64,000 nucleotides of DNA. Source: Lentisphaeria bacterium. GTDB lineage: Bacteria; Verrucomicrobiota; Lentisphaeria; Victivallales; Victivallaceae. Both the position numbers and the translations under genes were made by a program. The notes below the pieces were generated by a model that saw only the letters and a list, made by a program, of their open reading frames with translations, was not told the DNA's origin and made no database searches. Of this stretch, positions 40,338-49,247 are shown piece after piece. Within the stretch, counting starts at the first letter, position 1, and every line of letters starts with the position of its first letter. The DNA is taken from assembly GCA_022009855.1 (NCBI GenBank), contig CP091727.1, forward strand, positions 1,302,001 to 1,366,000, in the 5' to 3' direction.

Positions 40338-40595
40338 CGTGAATATTCTTCGATCGCCTCTTCCGAGCTGGGCTGGCGCGACAATCATGTGCTGGCGCTG
40401 GTCAACTCCTCCGACGATGCGCCGGTGACGGTGGAGATTTCCGGACTGCCCGCCGAACCGGTCCGGATTACCGATCTCATCACCAATCAGGAACTTGGCC
40501 GGAGCGATTCCGGCACGTTCCGGTATATTATTTCACCATATCAAGCCGTCTGTCTGAAGTTCAACCAGGGAAACTCAACCAGAGGAGACAAGTAA
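40338..40595 (+). pseudogene. C-terminal fragment of a glycosidase-like protein
   Basis: The last 85 residues of a protein (SSELGWRDNHVLALVNSS, VTVEISGLPAEPVRITDL, FRYIISPYQAVCLKFN) match the small C-terminal beta domain found in many glycoside hydrolases. No catalytic part lies upstream: before about 40.34 kb the other strand carries a different gene's coding sense. It is followed directly by the pseudopilin gene. Confidence 0.45.
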
Positions 40596-40596
40596 C

Positions 40597-41247
40597 ATGT
40601 TGAAACGCAAGACTTTCACCCTCATCGAACTCCTGATCGTCATCGCCATCATCGCCATTCTGGCCAGCATGCTGCTGCCGGCGCTGAACCGGGCGCGGGC
40701 GCGGGCGCGGGCGATCTCCTGCTCCGGCAATCTCCGGCAGATCGGCCTTACCGCCAACACCTACATGCAGGATTACAACTTCTGGTATCCGGCCGGGCAG
40801 GTCGGCAAGCTCACTGCGGCCACCCAAGGGTACGCCTGGCTGGTCGCTTTCAGCAAAGGAAATTATCTGCCTTTCGGAAAAATCTATTTCTGTCCGGAAC
40901 TGCTTCCGGCCAACACCACCATTTCAGAATGGTCCAAGGGATACGGCTCTCTCTACGGCAATTCCGTCAACCAATTCAACCTGAAGAAGTACCGTTCCTC
41001 CGGATTCAGCAAGATCGGCATGGTTGCCTGTTCTAAGAACCCGAACAGCGAGGGAAATGAAAATGCCTACCGGTTGCTGACCACCAGCACCTCCACCGGA
41101 TACGGGTATCCTTATCTCATCCACAACAACCGTGCCAATATGGCGTTCTTCGACGGCCACGTCAACATTATCGGCACCGGCGTTTTCGCCTCCGACATCA
41201 GTTGGATCAACAGCCAGGGGTTCTGGGCAAGATCCGCCGGGTGCTGA
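40597..41247 (+). CDS. Pseudopilin-like protein (prepilin N-terminus)
   Basis: 216 residues, frame intact. MLKRKTFTLIELLIVIAIIAIL is a prepilin leader and membrane helix, then LLPALNRARARARAISC and NLRQIGLTANTYMQDYN. The family signature near the C-terminus reads HNNRANMAFFDGHVN, with the intact D-G-H. It is the type of protein amplified in Lentisphaerae and Planctomycetes and probably assembles on, or is exported by, a type II secretion-like machine. The start follows the preceding stop by one base and has GAGGAGAC upstream, so it is translationally coupled to the glycosidase-like fragment. Confidence 0.88.
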   Translation: MLKRKTFTLIELLIVIAIIAILASMLLPALNRARARARAISCSGNLRQIGLTANTYMQDYNFWYPAGQVGKLTAATQGYAWLVAFSKGNYLPFGKIYFCPELLPANTTISEWSKGYGSLYGNSVNQFNLKKYRSSGFSKIGMVACSKNPNSEGNENAYRLLTTSTSTGYGYPYLIHNNRANMAFFDGHVNIIGTGVFASDISWINSQGFWARSAGC

Positions 41248-41305
41248 CTCCTTCGGCTACCGAACCATTGTCGCTGGATACGCTCTGATCCGCGGGAGGT
41301 GTACC

Positions 41306-44300
41306 ATGCCGCTTCTCCGACGGATTCTGCGGGCCGCCGCACTGCTGACACTGGCGGCGGGATTCCCTCTCGCCGCCGCTGAACCGGTCGCGCTGCCCGC
41401 GCCGGCGTGGATCGCCGTCTCCGGCGACTGGAAGATCGCCGACGGCCGGATCGCCGAACTCTCCGACGGCATCGCCCCGGGGGACCGGCCGCTCTGGAGC
41501 ACCGCCGGTTCGCCCGCCTGGAAGAACTACACCTTCCGGGCGCGGGTTTCGACGGCGGACGGCGTCGGTTCGCTCTATCTGGCGGCACGCTGGCGGAATC
41601 AGGACAACTGCTACGCCGTACGCTACTCCGATCCGCACCGGGTGCTGGAACTGCTCCGAATCGTTGACGGGCGGGAGACGGTGCTGGCCAGAACCGAAGG
41701 GGCAGGTGACGCCTCGCCGCAGAAGCAGCCGCTGGAGCTGTCGATCCGGATCGAGGGGAACCGCCTGACCGCGAAAGCCGGGAAGACGGAACTCACCGCG
41801 GTGGCCGACGCCTTTTCCTCCGGCGCAGTGGCGGTGGGGACCAGCCACCGTCAGGGATTTTTCGACCGGTGCGAAGTGGAGCTTCTGCCGGAGAAACAGC
41901 CGGTGCGCGAACTGGTGATCGAACCGGAATTCCGCCGCCGGGTGTTCCGGCCGGAGGAGAAGGAAGTTCCGCTCGTATTCCGGGTCGTCAATCCGGCCGG
42001 GGAGAAGATTTCCGATGCGACGTTCCGGCTGCGGATCGATCCGGCACTGCCGGAACAGAAGGTGAAACTGTCTGAACTGGCGCCGGGGAAGGCGGCGGAG
42101 GCGAAACTTCTCTTTCCGGCGGGAACTCTGCGCAGCGGCGATTACGCGGTCCAGTGCGAGGTCGCCGGGCCGAAAGGGAAAATTCTCGCCGCCACCGAAC
42201 TACTGCTTTCGGTCGTTCCGCCGGAAAATCCGGCCCGTTTCCCGCTCCTGCTCTGGGACGGCATCGACTCCGGCGAAGAGCTGGCCCGGCTGGGATTCAC
42301 CGCTTCAGCGGTGCCGTCGTTCTTCTTCGTCTCCGGCTTCGCGCAGGAGAAGGAGAAGCAGCTCGACTCGCACCCTCGCCGCCGTGGAACGCAACGAGGA
42401 GTATCTCCGCAACGGCGTTTCCTCGCTGCTCAAGATCGACACCCGGCGTTACTGGGACAAGAAGCGTTTCGCCGATCTCCTGATGAAGAATCAGTCCGGC
42501 AAACTCCAGCTCTCCGGCGACATCTGCCACAACCACCCCGCCTACCGGCGCGCGCTGGAGGAGTCGCTCGAAGCGCTCGGCCGTCGGCTGGAGGGTTCTC
42601 CTTCGGTACGGCTGCTGCTCTTCGACTCCGAAACGGAAAACGAGGAGCGCAAGCTCTTCCAGTGCTTCCATCCGGAGTGCCTCGCTCTGGCGAAGCGGGC
42701 GGGATTCGATCCGCTGCCCGCCGGAGTCAACCGGGTGTGGGGCATGGTCGGCGCGTCACTCTACGGCAAAAGAACCATCCCGCCGTGCTGCCGGACCGCT
42801 CTCCGGAGTTTGATTTCATCCGGTGGTGGTGGCTGAAGGGTTCCGGTTTCGTGGAGAGCCGGGCGCGGGCGGCGGAGATATTGAAGAAGCATCTGCCGGA
42901 GGCGCGCACCTTCCACGATCCGATTCTCCGCAATCCGGCCTTCCTCGGCCGCGACCGGGGGATGGATTTCGTCAGTCACTGGACCTACACCAACCCAAGT
43001 CCGCTCGCGGTGCTCGAAAACATCGATGAGATGGAGGCCGCCGTCGGCGGGAAGAAGCCGGTCGTGCCCAATTTACAGCTTTTCTGGTACACCAACGAGG
43101 TGGTGGGCGAACTCACTTCGTCGGCCGACAAAAGAAGGCGGCCGAAGAGGCGGCCTCCTTCGTCGAAGCGCGCGACGCGGTCCACTTCGGCCGGTTCATG
43201 ACCATCTCGCCGGACCATCTGCGCGAAGCGCTCTGGCTGGCGCTCTCCCGACCGGTCGAGGCGATCATGCTCGACGGCGGCAGCGCGATCAGCACTACGC
43301 CGGGGACCTATGCCGCAACCAATCCGGATACGGCGGAGGCGCTGGCGGAGTTCTCCGACCGGGTTCTGCGCCCTTACGGGCCGATGCTGCGGAAGATGAC
43401 CGGCTCCCCGACCCGGGTGGCGATGCTGCAGTCGGTCTACAGTTCGCTCTACGGGCGTACCGGCAACTACGGCAACGCGAACCGGATCTTCGCCGACGTC
43501 TACAACAGCGCCATTCTCGCCCAGCTCCAGCCGCGGATTCTTTATGAGGAGTCGCTGGGGAACTGGAGAAGTTCGAAGTGCTGCTGGTGCCGGACACCCG
43601 TTTCCTGAGTGAAAGCGGCTTCGCCGCGGTGAAGCGTTTTCTCGCGTCCGGCCGCACGGTGATCACCGACAAGGGGTCGCGCCTGGAACTCCCCGGCGTG
43701 GTGAAACTGCCGTTCGAAGAGACGGCGAAGCTCTCCGCGGCCGATCGGGAAGCGGCGTGGCGGCGCGGAGCGAAACTTCTGCTTCAGACACTGGCGGAGA
43801 AGAAATTCCGCAGGACCGTCTCGTCGCCGTCCGACAATCTGGTCATCAGCCGCCGTCTCGGCGACGGGGATCAGGCGATTTTCCTCATCAACGACAGCCG
43901 GACGGCGGGCGACTATGTCGGGAAGTTCGGCAAGGTGCTCGAAGCGGGAGTTCCGCAGCGCGTCAAGGTGGAGTTGCGCCGGAGCTCGCGGCGAAGGGGC
44001 GGGTGCTCTACGACACGGCGACGCGGCGCAAGGTCACGCTGGAAAAAGGGAGCGCGGAGTTCTTCCTGCCGCCGGGCGGCGGACGGCTGCTCTATCTCGC
44101 CTCGGCGGAGTTGACCGGTCTGAAGGCGGAGATTGCGCCTGCGGTGCGCCGCGGGGAGAAGATCCGTCTCCGGGCGGAGCTGCTGGCCGCGGGACCGGTC
44201 AGGGGACGCAGGCTCTCGAAGTGGAAATCCGCGATTCGGCGGGGCGGCGTCACGCTTCTTCCGGCTACTACTCTCTGACGAACGGGGCGTTCGAGCTGGA

Positions 44301-44403
44301 GATCCCCGTTGCGCGCAATGACCGGACGGGATACTGGACGGTGATCTGCACCGATCTGATCGCGGGGCATCGGGCGGAGGCGGCGTTCCGGGTGAACCTG
44401 TAA
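41306..44403 (+). CDS. Large secreted multidomain protein, glycoside-hydrolase-like
   Basis: About 1,030 residues after repair of at least six indels (near 42361, 42765, 43130, 43570, 43975, 44215). Signal peptide MPLLRRILRAAALLTLAAGFPLAAA. An N-terminal jelly-roll (WKIADGRIAELSDG, WKNYTFRARVSTADG, GSLYLAARWRNQDNCYA) is like LamG/DUF1080-type modules. A large middle part could be a TIM barrel (LLLWDGIDSGEELARLGF, FDFIRWWWLKGSG, MDFVSHWTYTNPSP). A beta-galactosidase-like Rossmann region comes next (VLLVPDTRFLSESGFAAVKRFL). An MG2-like strand domain closes it (YYSLTNGAFELEIPVA). GGGAGGT precedes ATG 41306. Catalytic residues were not pinned down. Confidence 0.65.
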
Positions 44404-44427
44404 CTGCCCGGCGGTTTCTCCCCGGGC
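44404..44427 (+). terminator. Hairpin after the large secreted protein gene
   Basis: TGCCCGG pairs with CCGGGCA around a loop of about ten bases, directly after the TAA. No T run, so it may act as an RNA 3' end stabiliser rather than a strict terminator. Confidence 0.4.
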
Positions 44428-44429
44428 AG

Positions 44430-44505
44430 AGTTATCCATAGGGCGCGCTTCGACGAGAATGGGTCATCCAACTCGTCGGAGTCGGAGCGCGCCCTGTGGG
44501 TAACT
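44430..44505. repeat. Long imperfect inverted repeat
   Basis: Arms at 44430-44457 and 44472-44505 pair over about 25 positions. AGTTATCCATAGGGCGCGCT faces GCGCGCCCTGTGGGTAACT with a few mismatches or G-U pairs and a six-base bulge. Each outer end resembles a DnaA box (TTATCCATA; TTACCCACA reversed). Sits between two convergent genes; it may be a terminator-like structure, a REP-type element or a relic. Confidence 0.5.
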
Positions 44506-44586
44506 CGTGTTCCCTCACAGCTTCCCACACCCGGCGGGGGACCCCGTGTTTTCCGCCGGAACAACCTCTGCGGGGCACGCGCCGGT

Positions 44587-45312
44587 TCAGAGCGCCCGGA
44601 GCACGACCGAGGCGCAGACGCAGCCGAAGATGGCGGGCAGATAGGAGACGGTGCCGACGGTGGAGTGGTGGTGGCCCGCTTCGTCCTTCCAGGCGAGCAC
44701 CGCTTCCGGGGGAACGGCTTCCGGGGAAAAAACGGTGCGGATGCCACGGGTGACGCCGGCGGCGCGGAGCCGGGTGCGGACAGCGCGGGCGAGGGCGCAG
44801 CCGTGGGTTTTCGAAATATCCGCCACCTGAATCAGAGAGGGATCGACCTTGCCGCCCGAGCCCATGGAACTCACCACCGGGATATTGCGGCGGAGGCAGC
44901 CGAGGAGGAACTCCACCTTCGGGGTCAGCGAATCGATCGCGTCGACCGCGAAATCGAAGCGGGTTTCGAGCAGGCGGTCGATGCCGTCGCCCTGGAGGAA
45001 TTCCACCCGGGGAAAATAGTTTCCGGCGGGATTGATTTCGCGCATTCGTTCGGCGACCACCTCCGCCTTGGGGCGGCCGAGGGTAGAGGTGAGCGCGGGG
45101 AGCTGGCGGTTGCAGTTGGTGAGTTCGAAGCGGTCGCCGTCGACGAGGGTGAGGGTGCCGATTCCGGCGCGGGCGAGCTGTTCGGCGGCGTAGGCGCCGA
45201 CGCCGCCGACGCCGAGCACCAGCACGTGGGCGCGGCGGAACCGCTCCAGCTTCTCTTTTCCGAGCAGGAGGCGGGTGCGTTCGAAACGGGACAGGTTTTC
45301 AGACTCATTCAT
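44587..45312 (-). CDS. tcdA: tRNA t6A37 dehydratase (CsdL/TcdA)
   Basis: 241 residues, intact. An E1-like ThiF fold with the nucleotide motif VLGVGGVGAYAAEQLARAGI, adenylation residues in DGDRFELTNCNRQ, and the YgdL/TcdA marks PVVSSMGSGGKVDPS and STVGTVSYLPAIFGCV. TcdA uses ATP to cyclise threonylcarbamoyl-adenosine at tRNA position 37. It lies directly downstream of tatD, overlapping its last codons by 4 bases. Confidence 0.9.
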   Translation of the reverse strand: MNESENLSRFERTRLLLGKEKLERFRRAHVLVLGVGGVGAYAAEQLARAGIGTLTLVDGDRFELTNCNRQLPALTSTLGRPKAEVVAERMREINPAGNYFPRVEFLQGDGIDRLLETRFDFAVDAIDSLTPKVEFLLGCLRRNIPVVSSMGSGGKVDPSLIQVADISKTHGCALARAVRTRLRAAGVTRGIRTVFSPEAVPPEAVLAWKDEAGHHHSTVGTVSYLPAIFGCVCASVVLRAL

Positions 45313-45934
45313 CGCTGTAGAAACTCCCTGAAATTGGCGTCGGTGGCGGCGGTCAGTCGTTCCGCTGGACAGCCGAGCACTCCGGCGGCGCGTTCGATCA
45401 GCTGTTCGACCGGTTCGGGGCGGTCGTCGGTTTCGAAGCCGACCCGGTTGAATCCGGTCCGGCGGAGGTGGTCGAGGCGGGGGCGTTCAAGCGCCGCCGC
45501 GCCGAGCGAAAGGTAAAATCCATGCTTCCGGAACTCCTCAAAAAGTTCCGGCGAGCCGCGGAATCCGTGGAGCAGTTTCCGCATGCGGGGGTAGGGTTTG
45601 ACGGCGGCGAGCAGTTCCGCCGTCGCCCGGACGCAGTGGAACACCACCGGTTTCTCCTGTTCCGCGGCGAGGCGGAGCAACCGGTCGAGCATCTGCTGCT
45701 GAACCGGAAACGCGGGGCCGCGCAGCCGGTCGAGGCCGATTTCGCCAAAGGGCGGCGGCCTGTTCCAGTCCGGCGGCGAATTCGCGGGGGCAGCTCCACG
45801 GGCTGCGGCGGGAGACGCCACGGATGGAACTCCAGCGATTCGAGCGGGAAGCGCCCGAGCTGATCCAGTCCGGTCGAGACCAGGGCGGCGATGCCGGGAG
45901 GCGGTGCCGAATGGGTGTGGAAGTCGCTCGCCAT
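45309..45934 (-). CDS. TatD-family metal-dependent hydrolase
   Basis: About 208 residues, short for TatD. Metal ligands can be followed in order: DFHTHS near the N-terminus, Glu in GEIGLDRL, His in VVFHCVRA, His in LLHGFRG and Asp in FETDD. These enzymes are Mg-dependent DNases or deoxyribonuclease-like hydrolases. Two indels fall near 45785 and 45755, where FAAGLEQAA meets FGEIGLD. ATG 45934 is 4 bases after the ruvC stop; no good Shine-Dalgarno is seen, so translation is probably coupled. Operon ruvC-tatD-tcdA. Confidence 0.82.
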
Positions 45935-45938
45935 GGGG

Positions 45939-46449
45939 TTACAGCGGTTTGCCCATCTTTTCGGCGAGCGCGGGGCGGAGCGCCAGCTGGGCGTGGCAGA
46001 CCGCCAGCGCGATGGCGTCGGTCGAGTCCAGCGGAATCTCCTCGATTTCGATGCCGAGTTCGACCGCCATGATCCGGGCGACCTGCTCTTTGGTGGCGCC
46101 GCCGTTGCCGACGGCCGAACGCTTGGCGGACCGGGGGGGAGTAGGCGTAGACGGGGATCTGTTTTTCCGCGAGAGCGGTCAGGATCGCGCCGCGCGCCAT
46201 GCCGAGGATGATCGCGGTCGAGGCGTTTTTCCCCAGAAACGGTTCCTCGATTGAAGCGCAGTCGGGATGAAAGGTTTCGACCAGTTCCCGGATGCCTCCG
46301 GCGAGGCGCCGCAGACACTCTGTATGCGGCAGCCGGGCGGAATTGGCGATGACGCCGCAGTCGAGAATGGTGAAGCTTGCCGGGTTGTCCGCCCGGATCA
46401 CGCCGTAGCCGGTGGTCCGGATCGCCGGGTCGATGCCGAGAATGATCAT
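45939..46449 (-). CDS. ruvC: Crossover junction endodeoxyribonuclease RuvC
   Basis: About 170 residues. RuvC motifs: first Asp in IILGIDPAIRTTGYGV, Glu in ASIEEPFLGKN, and the acidic pair in LDSTDAIALAVCHAQ. It resolves Holliday junctions with RuvAB. An extra base in the C7 tract at 46132-46138 shifts the frame between VYAYSP and RSAKRSAVGNGGATKEQV. ATG 46449 is the family start. ruvA and ruvB are not here. Confidence 0.93.
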
Positions 46450-46541
46450 GCCGGGAAATTCCTTCTCTCTGGTTGATTTTTCCTCATAAGATACCATGCC
46501 GGCGGCGCGAAATCAACTGAGACCGGAAAAATTCCTGCGGT

Positions 46542-47289
46542 TCAACCCCGGAGCCGAAGCGCCGCTTCGAGATCCTCTTCGGAGAGCAGATCCCGGTTCC
46601 AGCCGCCCTGCATGATGACGTTGGGGCAGGTCGGACTGATCTCCAGCAGCCGCGGCACCTTCAGCGCCTCGGCAATGGCGAAGAGGCCGGTCTGGTTGCC
46701 GATCGTCAGCGCCGCGCCGCGGATCAGGCGGGCCGCTTCGAAAAAAGTCCCCGGTCGGCAGATAGTCGCATTGGAACGTGCGGGAGGCAAACTCATCGTA
46801 CTCCTCCGGAGAACCGAGAAAGAGCAGCCGGTCGCGCCATCGCAGCAGCGAGAGGTAGTTCAACCGGTCGTTGCGATAGCGGAGGGAGCGGAAGAGGACG
46901 ATCCGCCCCTTTGCCCGCGGATCCGGTTCGATGCCGAAGAGCCACGGCGCGGTGAAATCGATCGGTTCCGGAAACTCCCGTCCGAGCAGCGCAAAACGGC
47001 GGGCGAGGTCGCCGGAATTGTGACGAACCCAGGTGTGGTTGCCGGCGTCGAGATTGACGGTCGCCTCTTCCGGACGGTCGAACCAGACCGCGTCGACCCA
47101 GTGCTGGCTGCGGAGCAGCGCGGCCAACGCTTCGGCTGATTCGCGGGTGTAGAGCCGCCGGCCGGGGAGGACGTTCAGATTGAACGCGGTCCGTTTGATG
47201 TTGTACATTCTCACGTAGGCGAGCGCGAACGGCAGTGCGTAAATCAGGTCGCCGACCTTGCCGGAGTGGCTGAAGATCGCTTCGCTCAC
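46542..47289 (-). CDS. Glycosyltransferase family 9-like protein
   Basis: About 249 residues. The opening IFSHSGKVGDLIYALPFALAYV is the G-x-x-GD region of ADP-heptose-type (GT9) transferases. The end has TIGNQTGLFAIAEALKVPRL, the usual nucleotide-sugar site. It is shorter than most GT9 members (300-350). One indel near 46743 joins LPTGDFFEAARLIRGA. The start overlaps the stop of the larger glycosyltransferase gene (ATGA), so it is the last gene of the serine-rich protein operon. Sugar and acceptor unknown. Confidence 0.7.
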
Positions 47290-49237
47290 GGCTGTACCCT
47301 TCCCGGTTTCCTGACCAGTCCGAAATCCTCCTCCGAATAGGGGTGTCCGGCGGCGCGGGCGGCGGCGGCGTATCGTTCGGCGGAGTCGGCGTTGTGCCAG
47401 AGGAATCCTTCGCGATGGGCGCGGCGGTCGGTGCCGAGCATCGCCTCCCAGCAGGCGTAACCCTGCTTATCGCGGCCGAGCGGATGGGCGGTGCGCCACG
47501 CTTCGAATTCGGGAGAGAGCCAGCTTTCGGCGAGAGTCCGGGCGCGGTCGTGCAGGAACTTTTCGACGAAGATGCGCCTGCCTGGCGTCGCTTCGCACTT
47601 CAGCTCCGGCACCAGCGGCGCCCAGGCGGGCACATAGAGGCCGAGGCATTCGGTGCGGAATCCGTAGTGGTAGCTGGTGGTGTAGCTGGAGAAGGTGACC
47701 GCGTTGGATTCGCATGCCAGCTCCAGCAGTCCTTCGCGCCAGCGGGTGCAGGCGATGAACCGGCGGGAGAGCTTGACCAGAAGCTCGATTCCCTGTTCGC
47801 GGGCCCACTCCAGCCCGGCGGCGAAGATCTGCAGATCTCCGGCGTAGTGGCCGAAGTGTTCGGAGAGTTCGCGCAGTTCCGCTCCATACCCGGAGCAGAT
47901 TCGCGCCAGTTCCGGGTCGCCGGAACAGTCGTCGACCACCAGCGCCGGAAGGTCGTTGCCCCTGACGACCCAGTGGAGACCGAGATCGACATGCGGCGCA
48001 CTGCCGCAGGTGCCGATCACGACGCCGATCCGGGTTTGGGCTGAATAGAGTTTCCGATTGACGCCGTAGCGTTCGAAGCGGGAGCGGCGGGGAAACCGGG
48101 CGCGCAGCACCGAGAGGATTCCGCCCTCCACTCCGCCGTCGCTGAATCCGGCGAAAAGTTTTCCATCCAACGCCTTCGGATCGACCTTCGGCGATTCGAA
48201 AGTCGCCTTGATCCGGCGCATCGGAAGCGGGTTGATGACGCCGTATCGGTTGAGATAGAGAGAGATGTAGCAGAGTCCGACCTCTTCGAAGAAGTTGAAT
48301 TCCGATTCGAGAGCGAGATACTTCTCCCGCTGGAACCGCACCGGAGTGTGCGCCTCGTAGTTGACGGAGGGATATCCGGCACGGCGGAGCGCTTCGCCGG
48401 TGTTGCGCAGCGAACGGTGCCAGACCCGGGCGTCGGGGGGCGTTGGAGAAGTTCAGCAGATCGTCCGGCCGGACCGCCACCGGCAGATCGGCGGCGTCGA
48501 GATCGGCGAGCAGCACGTTGTCGTCCGCCCAGAAGATCACCTCGTTCGAAATGCCCGGCGTGCGCAGAGCGGCGCAGATCGCGGCGTGGATGTTCATCTG
48601 CTTGCGGGGATATTGATCGGCGCAGCGGACGAAACGGAAGCCGGAAAATCCGGCCGGTTCGCGGCTGGAAACCAGATAGATGTCGCGGTAGTTGCGGAGA
48701 TGTTTCTCTATCGAGCGCAATGCGATGCGCAGTTCGTCGTTCGCCTGCGCCGAACCGTCGGCCCGCAGCGGGATGATGAGGTCGATCGATCCCGGCACCG
48801 GCCGCGGACCGGGCTGGAACTTGCGGCCCGGCTGTTTCCACGGTTCGGCGGAACTTGCCGCCGCGGCACCGGAACAGCGGCAGGGAGGCGGCTGGAGGGC
48901 GGCGGCCCCTTCCCCTCTTTCGCCGGAACGGCAGTTCCCCCGGCGGGATTCCGCTTCGCCGCCACCCGTCCCAGCGTCTCGATCGCCTGCAGTTTTCGGG
49001 GGTCATCGCGATTTCGAGCCGGTCCGGGGCGACCCAGAGGCGGACCTGCCGGACCAGGTTCGCCATCTCCGGGTCGATACCGGTAAGCTGCTCCTGCGCC
49101 TCATTGAGGTTGCCGACCAGATAGAGGCGATAGTCCGCCGTGTCGTAGCCGGTGATCATTTCGCGGGCGATGGCCGCCGCGCTGGCCAGATGCTTGACGG
49201 CACAGCTGAGGCAGTTGTGACGATTGATTGCCTGCAT
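47286..49237 (-). CDS. Fused CxxC-domain/double glycosyltransferase-like protein
   Basis: About 650 residues if one gene. Residues 1-95 form a small helical domain with a CLSC motif (INRHNCLSCAVKHLASA, VGNLNEAQEQLTGIDPE). A Pro/Ala-rich linker follows to about 148. Next is a Stealth-like transferase region (DLIIPLRADGSAQANDELR, ISNEVIFWADDNVLL). From about 400 comes a GT-A-like region (RIGVVIGTCGSAPHVDLGL, LPALVVDDCSGDPELA). The linker reads straight into the transferase (GPRPVPGSIDLIIPL) with no ribosome site before GTG 48798, which supports fusion; two genes split there is the alternative. Indels near 49000, 48900 and 48438. Start ATG 49237 has TAGGAG. Confidence 0.6.
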
Positions 49238-49247
49238 GGAAAAACTC

